The notes under the pieces: model-generated
The model's database searches: none
The model's input: the letters and a program-made list of their open reading frames with translations, nothing else
What the model was told of the DNA's origin: nothing
DNA from: Hyphomonadaceae bacterium
Lineage (GTDB): Bacteria > Pseudomonadota > Alphaproteobacteria > Caulobacterales > Aquidulcibacteraceae
Assembly (NCBI GenBank): GCA_016791325.1
Contig: JAEUMU010000131.1
Span: 1 to 16,682, forward strand
Reading direction: 5' to 3'
Length of the DNA stretch: 16,682 nucleotides
Position numbers and translations under genes: made by a program
In this document: piece after piece, positions 7,297-14,053 of the stretch
Position numbering within the stretch: the stretch's first letter is position 1
Layout: every line of letters starts with the position of its first letter

Positions 7297-8973
7297 TCAG
7301 GTTCGCGCCAGCGCCCAGCGTATGCGATTGGGCGGGGAGAGTCCGTGCCCCATCGGATCAGCTGCGCCGGAGAGCACAATCTGCAAGCTCTCGCGCGGCG
7401 CGGCCCCGCCCCAATAGATCGAAGGCTCGATGCTGATGCCCGGCGCATCCGTGCGCAGCCGCCAGCGCTGGCCGCCCGGCGTCTCCAACAGCGCCATCTG
7501 ATGCTCCACCATGCGCGCGCGCACGTCGGGATGCAGGTGAAAGCGCGCCGTGAACGGGATCGGCTGCTTCTGCACTTGGCCTTTCAGTTTCACCGGCCGG
7601 ATTAGCTCATCGATCCCGCGCAGGTTTGCGCCGGAGTGGTCGATAAACAGGTAGCGGCGGTGCAGCAGCCCGAAGTGCGCGCGGTAGCCGTCATGGCGGC
7701 CCTGCACGGTGACGCCGCTTTCATCGGAGGACCGGCGCACGTCATCGAGCGTGGGGCCCGAAAGCCGCGCCGGGCCTTTGCCGCGGCGCGGTTCTTCCAG
7801 CGTGGCCGAAAGCGCATCCGCCAGCGCCAGCGTGGAATGGCCGTTGGTCGCCCGCGCGGCGACGCGCGCCGCGGGCTCAAGCTCGCGCGCCGCGCCCACA
7901 TTGACGATCAGCCGCTCGGTTTCGCTCGAAAGCTCGAATGCAAGCGCGCTCGCGTGCGCGCGCTCCGAATAGGCCAATGGCGGCGCCCCGCCGACATCGA
8001 ACACCGCCCGCAACGGCCCCGCCTCAAGCCGCTGGTAGCCGGTGTGCTGCGCGAACGAAAAGTTGCGCGTCTCGCCCTGGCAGCGCGCCAACGCCGCGTC
8101 GATCGAAGCCGCCGAGCCTTCCGAGCCGCCGTGAAAGCAGGCCAGTCCGCCGTCGCCCAGCCGCAACATGCGCAGCATGTTGGCCAGCTTCGGCAGCGTG
8201 TCGCGCATGATTGGCGGGGGATCATCCAGCGCTTCGTAGGCCGCGATGAGATCGTAAAGCGCTTCCGCCGTGGCCTCCGGCGCGCGGGAAAGATGGCCGC
8301 CGTCGAGGAAGAATTGCTTGGCGCACGCCTCAAGCAGCATTTCCTCGCCTTGCTCGGCGAGCCGCTCGGCCTCCGGCAGTCCCGCGCCGCCGGCCAGGAT
8401 CAGCGCTGCGCCCGCCTTGATCGATCCCAAGTGGCGTTCGCTCAATTCGCTTTGCGCCAGCATCAACAGCCGCGCCTGGCGCGCCAATGAGCGCAGCAGC
8501 GCCACGCGCTGTTCGGGCGCGCCCAGTTCAAACGCCGGCCGGCCCCAGCACAGCCACGCAAACACGCGCTCGGCCGTCAGTTCCGGATCCCACGCCAGAT
8601 CGTCCCATTCGCCGAACTCCGCCACCCAAGCGTCGATCAGATCGGCGATGCGCGCGTGCGCTGAAGGCCCCACGGCGGCGAGATCCACGAGCCAAGAGAA
8701 AGAATGCAGCCGCGCGCTGAAATGGCGTGAAGGGTGGCTCACCCGCCAGGGCGAGGCGTGCTCGCCGGCGATGCGTTCGGCGGCGATGCGCCAGTGCCCG
8801 CGGCCCAGATCGCGTCCGCGCGCGGCGTCGCCCACGCGCGGATCGTCGCCATAACGGGCGATGCGGTCGGGCGCGGCGTCGCCCAGGCGCATGCGGTGAA
8901 ACGGGTTCGCGCGCCAGGGTTCGCTCACCGGGCTCGGCCGTTGCGGCCGGCGGGGGGAGGCGGCCGCTGTCAT
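7297..8973 (-). CDS. Heparinase II/III family protein
   Basis: A 558-residue protein of the cytosolic-looking heparinase II/III-like family found beside purH and rsmB in many alphaproteobacteria; real substrate unknown. There is no signal peptide. The N-terminal half (about 60-300) is alpha-helical and carries family-typical HFSARLHSFSWLVDL, WDPELTAERVFAWLCWG and GGLACFHGG. The C-terminal heparinase-type beta domain starts near 320 with FDVGGAPPL, HASALAFELSS and RLIVNVG, then HRRYLFIDHSG and FTARFHLHPDV. The ATG at 8973 comes one base after the rpe stop (8975-8977) and has no clear ribosome site of its own, which suggests translational coupling to rpe. Its location next to envelope and sugar genes makes polysaccharide cleavage a natural guess, but the missing secretion signal argues against an external polymer as substrate. 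Confidence 0.9.
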   Translation of the reverse strand: MTAAASPRRPQRPSPVSEPWRANPFHRMRLGDAAPDRIARYGDDPRVGDAARGRDLGRGHWRIAAERIAGEHASPWRVSHPSRHFSARLHSFSWLVDLAAVGPSAHARIADLIDAWVAEFGEWDDLAWDPELTAERVFAWLCWGRPAFELGAPEQRVALLRSLARQARLLMLAQSELSERHLGSIKAGAALILAGGAGLPEAERLAEQGEEMLLEACAKQFFLDGGHLSRAPEATAEALYDLIAAYEALDDPPPIMRDTLPKLANMLRMLRLGDGGLACFHGGSEGSAASIDAALARCQGETRNFSFAQHTGYQRLEAGPLRAVFDVGGAPPLAYSERAHASALAFELSSETERLIVNVGAARELEPAARVAARATNGHSTLALADALSATLEEPRRGKGPARLSGPTLDDVRRSSDESGVTVQGRHDGYRAHFGLLHRRYLFIDHSGANLRGIDELIRPVKLKGQVQKQPIPFTARFHLHPDVRARMVEHQMALLETPGGQRWRLRTDAPGISIEPSIYWGGAAPRESLQIVLSGAADPMGHGLSPPNRIRWALART

Positions 8974-8974
8974 G

Positions 8975-9637
8975 TCAGTGCGGATTTCTCAAGCGGCTTA
9001 TATTATCGGCGTAGGCGCTGGCGTCGCCGCCATAAACCGCTGTGCCCGCCACCAGCGCCGTCGCGCCCGCCGCGATCACGCGTGGGGCGGTTTTCGCGTT
9101 CACGCCGCCGTCAACCTCAAGCATGATATCGCGCCCGCTGGCGTCGATTTTCTTGCGCAGCGTTTCGATCTTGGGCAGCGCCGTTTCGATGAAGCTCTGT
9201 CCGCCGAAGCCGGGGTTTACGCTCATCACCAAGATCAAATCCGTCAAATCCAGGATCGGATCGACAATGTGCGCCGGCGTGCCGGGGTTAAGCGAAACGC
9301 CCGCCTTCGCGCCCGTCGCCTTGATCGCTTGCAGCGTGCGGTGAATGTGGGGCCCAGCCTCTGGATGCACGGTGATGATGTCCGCGCCCGCGTCGCGAAA
9401 CGCCTGGATGTAGGGATCGACGGGCGCGATCATCAAATGCACGTCGAATGGCAGCTTGGTATGCGGGCGGATCGCCTTCACCACCGCCGGGCCGATGGAA
9501 ATGTTGGGAACGAAATGCCCATCCATAACATCGACATGGATCATGTCCGCGCCGGCCGCATCGGCGGCGCGCACTTCCTCGCCCAGCCTGGAAAAGTCCG
9601 CCGCAAGAATGGAGGGGGCGATCAGCGTTCGGGCCAT
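8975..9637 (-). CDS. rpe: Ribulose-phosphate 3-epimerase
   Basis: Interconverts D-ribulose 5-phosphate and D-xylulose 5-phosphate in the pentose phosphate pathway (and in the Calvin cycle where present). The 220 residues are normal length for this TIM-barrel enzyme. Visible active-site elements are [10 protein letters not shown] with Ser9, [12 protein letters not shown] (metal ligands His34 and Asp36), DVHLMI (His67), [13 protein letters not shown] (phosphate loop) and LEVDGGVN with Asp176, so all four metal ligands and both catalytic aspartates are present. The phosphate-binding GSA(I/V)F of most homologues appears as GTAVYGG, a mild change. The ATG at 9637 is preceded by AGG 9 bases upstream and by an inverted repeat after rsmB. 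The stop is one base from the heparinase start. Confidence 0.98.
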   Translation of the reverse strand: MARTLIAPSILAADFSRLGEEVRAADAAGADMIHVDVMDGHFVPNISIGPAVVKAIRPHTKLPFDVHLMIAPVDPYIQAFRDAGADIITVHPEAGPHIHRTLQAIKATGAKAGVSLNPGTPAHIVDPILDLTDLILVMSVNPGFGGQSFIETALPKIETLRKKIDASGRDIMLEVDGGVNAKTAPRVIAAGATALVAGTAVYGGDASAYADNISRLRNPH

Positions 9638-9654
9638 GGTTCGTGCCTAGCTGG

Positions 9655-9687
9655 GCCCGGCAGGGCGTGCAAGCAAGCTTGCCGGGC
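9655..9687. repeat. 8-bp inverted repeat in the rsmB-rpe gap
   Basis: GCCCGGCA (9655-9662) pairs perfectly with TGCCGGGC (9680-9687) around a 17-base spacer that itself ends in the palindrome GCAAGCTTGC (9673-9682, overlapping the outer arm). On the minus-strand transcript it begins 4 bases after the rsmB stop and ends about 18 bases before the rpe start. There is no T-tract, so it may be an intercistronic RNA hairpin (processing or stability) rather than a terminator. Confidence 0.4.
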
Positions 9688-9690
9688 GGT

Positions 9691-10956
9691 TCAGGCGCGC
9701 ACAAGCCGGGCGGCGTAAAAGCCGTCCAACCCTCCGATTTCAGGCCAATGCGCGGGCAGCGTGCGCAGATCGCCTTCGCTGGTGATGAACGGCGCGGCGC
9801 CGGGGATGTCCCCCGCGCCTAGCGGCTTGCGCCGCCAGCCCTGGCTAAGCGCGAGCGAAACGACCGCCGGGCCCTCCTCGGGCTCCAGCGAACAGACTGC
9901 ATAAACCAGCGTACCGCCCGGCTTCAGCAGTCCCGCGGCGGCGTTGATCAGCTGGCTTTGCAGCGCCGCCAGCGCGCGCACGTCGCCGGGGCGGCGCAGC
10001 CACGCCACGTCGGGGTGGCGCCGCAGAGTGCCGGTCGAGGTGCAGGGCGCATCCAGCAGCACCGCATCGAACGGCGTTGCGTCGCGAAAGGCGAGGGCGT
10101 CTGCGGTGATGACTTCCGCGCCAAGGCGCGTGCGCTCCAGATTCTGTTTCAGCCGCGCCAGCCGGTCGGCGGATTTATCAACCGCCGTCACCCGCGCGCC
10201 GGCGGCGGCAAGTTGCAATGTCTTGCCGCCCGGCGCGGCGCAGAGGTCGAGCACGCGCTGGCCGCGCACATCGCCCAATAGCCGCGCTGGCAGCGCCGCC
10301 GCCGCATCCTGCACCCACCAATGGCCTTCGGCGAAGCCATGCAAGCTCTCCACGCCGGCATGGTTTTCCACGCGCACGCTCCCCGTGGGCGTCAACGCCC
10401 CGCCGAGGCGCTCCGCCCAGTCTTGCGCGTCCTGCTTCACGGTGAGGTCGAGCGGCGCCTCGCGCAGCAGCGCCGTGGCGATCGCCGGCGCTGCTTCGCC
10501 ATGCGCCGCGCGCCAGCGCGTATAGAGCCAGCCCGGCAAGTCCACGCCAGGCGCCAGGCCCGCCAGCAGCTCCGGGCCCTCGCGCGCCACCCGCCGCAGC
10601 ACGGCGTTCATCAGCTTCGCGAAGCCGCGCGTTTCACGCATGGCGTTAGCGGTTTCCACGGTTTCGCCCACCGCGGCGTGCGCCGGCGTGCCCAGCACCA
10701 GGATTTGCGCCGCGCCAATGCGCAGCAGCGCGCGCCCGAGCGCGGCGCTCTCAGGCAGCGGGCGTTGCAGGAAACGTCCAAGCACGGCGTCAATGCCGCC
10801 CAGGCGCCGCAGCGCGGCCGTCGCCATCGCGCGCGCAAACGCGCGGTCGCGGCCCTGCAGGCGCCCATAGGCTTGAGTGTCCGTCAGCGCATCGTCAAGC
10901 GCGCGCCCGGCCTCAACCGCGACCAGCAGTTCCGTGGCGGCCCAGCGTGCGTTCAA
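9691..10956 (-). CDS. rsmB: 16S rRNA (cytosine(967)-C(5))-methyltransferase
   Basis: Methylates C967 of 16S rRNA with SAM (Fmu/Sun/RsmB family). The N-terminal NusB-like RNA-binding domain spans about 5-130 (RALDDAL, RDRAFARAMATAALRR, TPAHAAVGETVE, GFAKLMNAVLRR). The catalytic domain has VLDLCAAPGGKTLQL (about 235-249, SAM loop), AVDKSADRL, DAVLLDAPCTSTGT with Cys305 of the Pro-Cys motif, and YAVCSLEPEE with nucleophile Cys355. It closes with GGLDGFYAARLVR. From the TTG at 10956 the protein has 421 residues, normal for the family, and starts MNARWAATELL. That TTG overlaps the TGA stop of the upstream DUF3108 gene, suggesting coupling. The frame is open further to 11103, but that extension lies inside DUF3108 and is Arg-rich nonsense. 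No later start would keep the NusB domain intact. Confidence 0.95.
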   Translation of the reverse strand: MNARWAATELLVAVEAGRALDDALTDTQAYGRLQGRDRAFARAMATAALRRLGGIDAVLGRFLQRPLPESAALGRALLRIGAAQILVLGTPAHAAVGETVETANAMRETRGFAKLMNAVLRRVAREGPELLAGLAPGVDLPGWLYTRWRAAHGEAAPAIATALLREAPLDLTVKQDAQDWAERLGGALTPTGSVRVENHAGVESLHGFAEGHWWVQDAAAALPARLLGDVRGQRVLDLCAAPGGKTLQLAAAGARVTAVDKSADRLARLKQNLERTRLGAEVITADALAFRDATPFDAVLLDAPCTSTGTLRRHPDVAWLRRPGDVRALAALQSQLINAAAGLLKPGGTLVYAVCSLEPEEGPAVVSLALSQGWRRKPLGAGDIPGAAPFITSEGDLRTLPAHWPEIGGLDGFYAARLVRA

Positions 10957-11753
10957 GGCGTGCTCGCGGCGGCGGCGGTGAAATCCACATCCACCTGCAC
11001 GCGGCGGAAGCTGGTCAGATACACGACCACGCCTCCGGTCGAGGCGGGCGTCACGATGCGCACCACCGGCGCGTAATTGGAATCTTCGATCAGCGCGAAC
11101 CACACTTGGCCGCGCGGAATGCGCCGGCGTCCCGCATCGCGCGCCTCAAATCCTGACACCGCGATGTAGGAAAGCGAGCAGCGCAGCACCTCGCCTTCGT
11201 AACCGCCGCTATCATAATGATCGATGCGCCCATCGCCGAGTTCGAGCACATAATGGAAGCGCCCGTCGAAGGTGGGGTAAGCGCCTTGGCAGCGGCGCGT
11301 GCGCCCCACATCGATCGCCATCGCCACCATCGACGATAGCGGGTCGCGCGAAGCCCGCCGTTGCGCTTCGCTGGCGGGCGGATCGCCCCAGAGCCGGTAG
11401 TTCGGCGTGATCTCCGCCGCCATCGCGCCGTTTTCATCCAGCCGCATGGCGATCTGGCGGCGCTTGCGGCTGTAATGGTGGTCGAGATCGTAGCTGCGCC
11501 ACACCACCCCCGCGCCATTGATCACGCCGGAAGATTCCGCGGTAAGGTTGGTGCGCTCGAAGAAGTTCAGCAGCCCGCCCGAGCGCATGTTGGCGCGGAT
11601 AACGTAGGAATCGTCCGACACATCCGCGTCGACTGAGATGGTGCCCAGCGGCGCTAGGCCAAAGGCCGCGCCTTCATATGTCATGGCGAAGCGATCAGCC
11701 GCCGCCGGCGTCGCGATCACGCAGAAGAAGAATGCCAACAAGGCCGCACGCAT
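10953..11753 (-). CDS. DUF3108 domain exported protein
   Basis: A 266-residue protein matching the DUF3108 family, which I recall as commonly encoded just upstream of rsmB in alphaproteobacteria; function unknown. Residues 1-19 are a signal peptide (MRAALLAFFFCVIATPAAA, likely cleaved before DRF), so it acts in the periplasm or outer membrane. The mature part is predicted beta-rich, with alternating patterns such as FAMTYEGAAFGLAPLGTISV, and two cysteines (RRCQGAYPTFDGR and VLRCSLSYIAVSGFE) at places typical of the family that could form a disulfide. TGA stop at 10953-10955 overlaps the TTG start of rsmB. It is the first gene of the likely DUF3108-rsmB-rpe-heparinase operon; a promoter should lie in the 60 bases between its ATG and the terminator at 11814-11839, but I see no clear boxes there. 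Confidence 0.88.
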   Translation of the reverse strand: MRAALLAFFFCVIATPAAADRFAMTYEGAAFGLAPLGTISVDADVSDDSYVIRANMRSGGLLNFFERTNLTAESSGVINGAGVVWRSYDLDHHYSRKRRQIAMRLDENGAMAAEITPNYRLWGDPPASEAQRRASRDPLSSMVAMAIDVGRTRRCQGAYPTFDGRFHYVLELGDGRIDHYDSGGYEGEVLRCSLSYIAVSGFEARDAGRRRIPRGQVWFALIEDSNYAPVVRIVTPASTGGVVVYLTSFRRVQVDVDFTAAAASTP

Positions 11754-11813
11754 GGGCGCGGACTGTAGCCGCCGTCTCTGAGCTGTCCACAGGCGCCGCG
11801 CAGCCCGGATATG

Positions 11814-11839
11814 AAAAGAGCGCCCATGTGGGGCGCTCT
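11814..11839 (-). terminator. Intrinsic terminator after the MBL-fold pseudoenzyme gene
   Basis: AGAGCGCCC (11817-11825) and GGGCGCTCT (11831-11839) form a perfect 9-bp stem with a 5-base loop. On the minus strand the stem is followed by T residues (four in a row, counting the last stem position). It starts 27 bases after the stop at 11867 and separates that gene from the downstream DUF3108-rsmB operon. The T-run is short, so efficiency is uncertain. Confidence 0.75.
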
Positions 11840-11866
11840 CTCAGTTGGCTGCGATGGAACCTGGGC

Positions 11867-12835
11867 CTAAAGCGGGCGCACGTTGATGGCGCCGTTATCG
11901 AGCGGCAATTCAACCAGCATGCCCACGCGCCCGGCCACTACATCTTGGAAGCCCGCCGCGCGCGCTTCGGCGACTTGCACTTGAGCCGCAACCTGGCTGT
12001 CCGCGCCGGTGAGCACGACCATGCCGGCGTTCGCCGCGCGCGCCTGGGCGGCCACTTCGGCCGCCGTCGCCGTGCCGCGTTCGCCGTGCACGCGCGCCAG
12101 CGCCTGCGTTTGCGCGCCTTGCAGCACCACATCCGCGTTGGAGGCCGCGGCGGCGCTCATCACTTGGCCGTCGCCGCCGACAACAATCGAACGCCCGCGA
12201 TAATCGAAGCGATAGCCGATGCGGCCGTTGAAGGCGTCTTCCTGGGTGGTGAACGCCGAAACCACGAGCCCATCGGCCTCGAACACGATCACCGAACGTC
12301 CCGGTTCCGGCGAGGGGCCCCACGCCTGCAGGCCGCGGCTCGCGCCGTCGAAGCCGCCGGCTTGGTTCAGCCCTTCCACCATGCGTTGGGTGTCGGCTGG
12401 GCCATACACCGGCATTAGCGCATCGCTGCGCCCGCGCGTGGATTCGTGGAACATGATGCCGAGGTCGGCGGTCTGCGCCGCGCCGGCATTGGTCAGCAGC
12501 ACAGCTTGCAGGCGCTCCATCGGGATGCCGCGCCCGGTCAGCGCGTTGGCCGCGCCGGAGCCAGCGTCGACGATGAATAGCCGGCCCGCCGCCGCCACCG
12601 CCAGGCAGGGCCGGGGCTCAGCCGTTTCGGCGCCGCCGGCGCCGCAGATCACGGCGCGCAGCGCCGTCGAATCAAACAGGTTCTCATTGGCCGTCGCTTG
12701 CTGCTCGGCGTAGGCCGCGTAAGCGCGGGCGATCGCTTCCTGGCCTTCGGGTGTCTGTGCGCCGAGAATCCAGCCGCCCCAGAACAGCCCTGACAGCGTC
12801 ACGAAGATCGCCGACGATTTGCCAATAGCGTTCAT
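11867..12835 (-). CDS. Membrane-anchored metallo-beta-lactamase-fold protein lacking the metal-binding motif
   Basis: A 322-residue protein with the pattern of RNase Z/arylsulfatase-like (AtsA-type) MBL-fold hydrolases. Residues 7-26 are a hydrophobic signal or anchor (SSAIFVTLSGLFWGGWILGA). Fold landmarks are ICGAGGAETAEPRPCLAV (about 63-80), LFIVDAGSGAANAL (86-99), VYGPADTQRMVEGL (143-156), IGYRFDYRGRSIVVGGDG (206-223) and VVLTG (273-277). In active relatives the strand after LQAVLLT carries HxHxDH; here residues 116-121 read N-A-G-A-A-Q while the flanking LLT and ADLG are kept. The later HEA and LTH histidines also read QGA and LTG; only Asp222 remains. It is therefore probably a non-catalytic binding or regulatory protein in the periplasm. 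The ATG at 12835 is chosen because GGGG/GGGA lies 4-10 bases upstream and the signal sequence follows directly; the frame runs open to 12946 without similarity. It has its own terminator. Confidence 0.75.
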   Translation of the reverse strand: MNAIGKSSAIFVTLSGLFWGGWILGAQTPEGQEAIARAYAAYAEQQATANENLFDSTALRAVICGAGGAETAEPRPCLAVAAAGRLFIVDAGSGAANALTGRGIPMERLQAVLLTNAGAAQTADLGIMFHESTRGRSDALMPVYGPADTQRMVEGLNQAGGFDGASRGLQAWGPSPEPGRSVIVFEADGLVVSAFTTQEDAFNGRIGYRFDYRGRSIVVGGDGQVMSAAAASNADVVLQGAQTQALARVHGERGTATAAEVAAQARAANAGMVVLTGADSQVAAQVQVAEARAAGFQDVVAGRVGMLVELPLDNGAINVRPL

Positions 12836-12952
12836 ATTCCCAAACCCCGAAAAATCGCGCGCTCCCGGCGCGTTGACCTGACCCCACCTCAGCGTCACTA
12901 AACCAACGCATGATTCTCGCAAACTCGGTAAACAACTGGTTTCCACAGGAAT

Positions 12953-12967
12953 ACGCGCTCAGCGCGT
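12953..12967. promoter_or_regulatory. 15-bp interrupted palindrome, candidate operator
   Basis: ACGCGCT, one C, then AGCGCGT: two perfect 7-base arms around position 12960. It lies 118 bases upstream of the MBL-fold ATG and 143 upstream of murI, a position suited to a repressor or activator dimer. The binding protein is unknown, and the GC-rich composition makes chance occurrence possible. Confidence 0.35.
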
Positions 12968-13012
12968 GCTGCGGAGTCCGGATGCGAATTTTGCGAACGA
13001 AATCAGGCGTCA

Positions 13013-13021
13013 TGTGGATAA
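13013..13021 (-). promoter_or_regulatory. DnaA box (perfect consensus)
   Basis: TGTGGATAA on the plus strand is TTATCCACA on the minus strand, the high-affinity DnaA-box consensus. It lies 89 bases upstream of the murI ATG, pointing away from murI. Binding by DnaA is inferred from sequence only. Confidence 0.55.
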
Positions 13022-13087
13022 ATCCTCCGCCTGTATTTCTTTCTGAATCGTCACAAAGGTTAACGTCGCGCGCCGGTGCGAACGCAC

Positions 13088-13096
13088 TTATGCACA
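13088..13096 (+). promoter_or_regulatory. DnaA box (consensus TTATNCACA)
   Basis: TTATGCACA fits the TTATNCACA consensus and ends 13 bases before the murI ATG, overlapping the region where ribosome or RNA polymerase contacts are expected. Bound DnaA here would probably repress murI. Confidence 0.5.
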
Positions 13097-13109
13097 AGCG
13101 GACCCGCCC

Positions 13110-13937
13110 ATGAGGCGCGTGCTTGTTTTTGATTCGGGGGTAGGCGGGCTTTCGGTGCTTGAAGCCATCGCCGCCAGCGGCGTCGCGCTTGAGCTCGACT
13201 ATGCCGCCGATAATGCGTGGTTGCCCTACGGTCTCAAATCCGATGCCGAACTGCGCGCGCGCGTGCCGGCGTTGCTGGCGGCGTTGGAGGCGCAATGGGC
13301 GCCGGCTTTGATCGTGGTCGCCTGCAACACCGCCTCAACCATCGCCCTCGACGCCATTCGCGCGGCCGTGGCCGCGCCGGTTGTCGGTGTGGTGCCGCCG
13401 ATCAAGCCCGCCGCCGCGCAGAGCAAAACCGGAACCATCGGGCTCTTGGCCACCCCCGCCACCGTGCGCCGCGCCTATACGGACGATCTCATCGCCCAAT
13501 TCGCCGCCGATAAACGGGTGATCCGCTTCGGCTCATCGGCGCTGGTGGCCGCTGCGGAGGCCAAACTACGCGGTGAAGCGGTGGATGCATCCGCCATCAC
13601 CGAGGCCATCACCGGCCTGTTCGGGGCCGAAGGCGGCGATGCGCTTGATGTCGTCGCGCTCGCATGCACGCATTTTCCGTTGTTGGCGGCGGATTTGGCC
13701 GCCGCCGCGCCGCGGCCCTGCCTTTGGCTTGATTCCGGCGCGGCGATCGCCCGGCGCGTGTTGCAACTGCTCAGTCCAGCGCCCGGGGCGCCGCGCGTGC
13801 GCCGCGCCGGCTTTACCGATCCCGCCGCGGCGCACGGATTGTTTTCCACACTGCAACAGCGTGGTTTCGCCATGGCGCGGATCGCCGCCGCCGCGCCCTT
13901 CAGCGCAGATCCGCTTCCAGACGGCGCTTCGGCCTGA
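13110..13937 (+). CDS. murI: Glutamate racemase
   Basis: Cofactor-independent conversion of L-glutamate to D-glutamate for peptidoglycan precursors, in the cytosol. The 275 residues are normal length. Active-site motifs are FDSGVGGLSV with Asp8, YAADNAWLPYG (about 31-41), the first catalytic cysteine Cys72 in ACNTAST, and the second, Cys186, in ACTHFPLL with neighbouring His188. GLLATPATV (111-119) is another conserved stretch. The last 40 residues diverge, with an extra Ala-rich tail (MARIAAAAPFSADPLPDGASA) compared with shorter homologues. The ATG at 13110 is supported by the immediate start of the family core (MRRVLVFDSG), although no good ribosome site precedes it; the upstream region carries DnaA boxes. 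The gene is followed after 116 bases by the DUF262-DUF1524 nuclease on the same strand. Confidence 0.97.
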   Translation: MRRVLVFDSGVGGLSVLEAIAASGVALELDYAADNAWLPYGLKSDAELRARVPALLAALEAQWAPALIVVACNTASTIALDAIRAAVAAPVVGVVPPIKPAAAQSKTGTIGLLATPATVRRAYTDDLIAQFAADKRVIRFGSSALVAAAEAKLRGEAVDASAITEAITGLFGAEGGDALDVVALACTHFPLLAADLAAAAPRPCLWLDSGAAIARRVLQLLSPAPGAPRVRRAGFTDPAAAHGLFSTLQQRGFAMARIAAAAPFSADPLPDGASA

Positions 13938-14043
13938 AACGCGTGTCGTTTTGGAAACAGCCGCAGCGTATGCGCGCGCCGCCGGAAGGGGCCGCTTTGC
14001 GCTCTCATCCCGGGCGGGTAACGATCCCTGACGGCAACGACGC

Positions 14044-14049
14044 GGAGAG
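14044..14049 (+). promoter_or_regulatory. Ribosome binding site that fixes the nuclease start
   Basis: GGAGAG ends 4 bases before the ATG at 14054. The longer frame beginning with GTG at 13943 has nothing comparable upstream, so the ATG is the likelier start. Confidence 0.65.
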
Positions 14050-14053
14050 TGGC

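Larger units (their letters stand above)
12836..13109. promoter_or_regulatory. Divergent control region between the MBL-fold gene and murI
   Basis: This 274-base stretch has no convincing gene and looks richer in A/T than its surroundings. It holds a 15-base palindrome (12953-12967), two consensus DnaA boxes (13013-13021 and 13088-13096) and a poorer box-like GTTTCCACA at 12939-12947. It must contain the promoters of both flanking genes, but I could not assign -35/-10 elements with confidence. An open frame crosses it on the minus strand (to 13295) but runs antisense through murI and is not supported. Confidence 0.6.

Noticed and set aside
7636..8490. 284-codon plus-strand frame inside the heparinase gene
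   Set aside because: Arg/Ala-rich shadow of the real minus-strand gene.
12836..13109. Chromosomal replication origin at the DnaA boxes
   Set aside because: Only two good boxes, no dnaA, parAB, hemE or gidA-type neighbours, and no strongly A/T-rich unwinding stretch; a regulatory role fits better.
12684..13295. 203-codon minus-strand open frame across the intergenic region
   Set aside because: It runs antisense through the start of murI and through the real start of the MBL-fold gene, is Arg-rich without recognisable motifs, and fits the long chance frames expected in high-G+C DNA.
13943..14053. GTG at 13943 as start of the nuclease
   Set aside because: No ribosome site, the 37 extra residues show no similarity to DUF262 proteins, and GGAGAG precedes the ATG at 14054.
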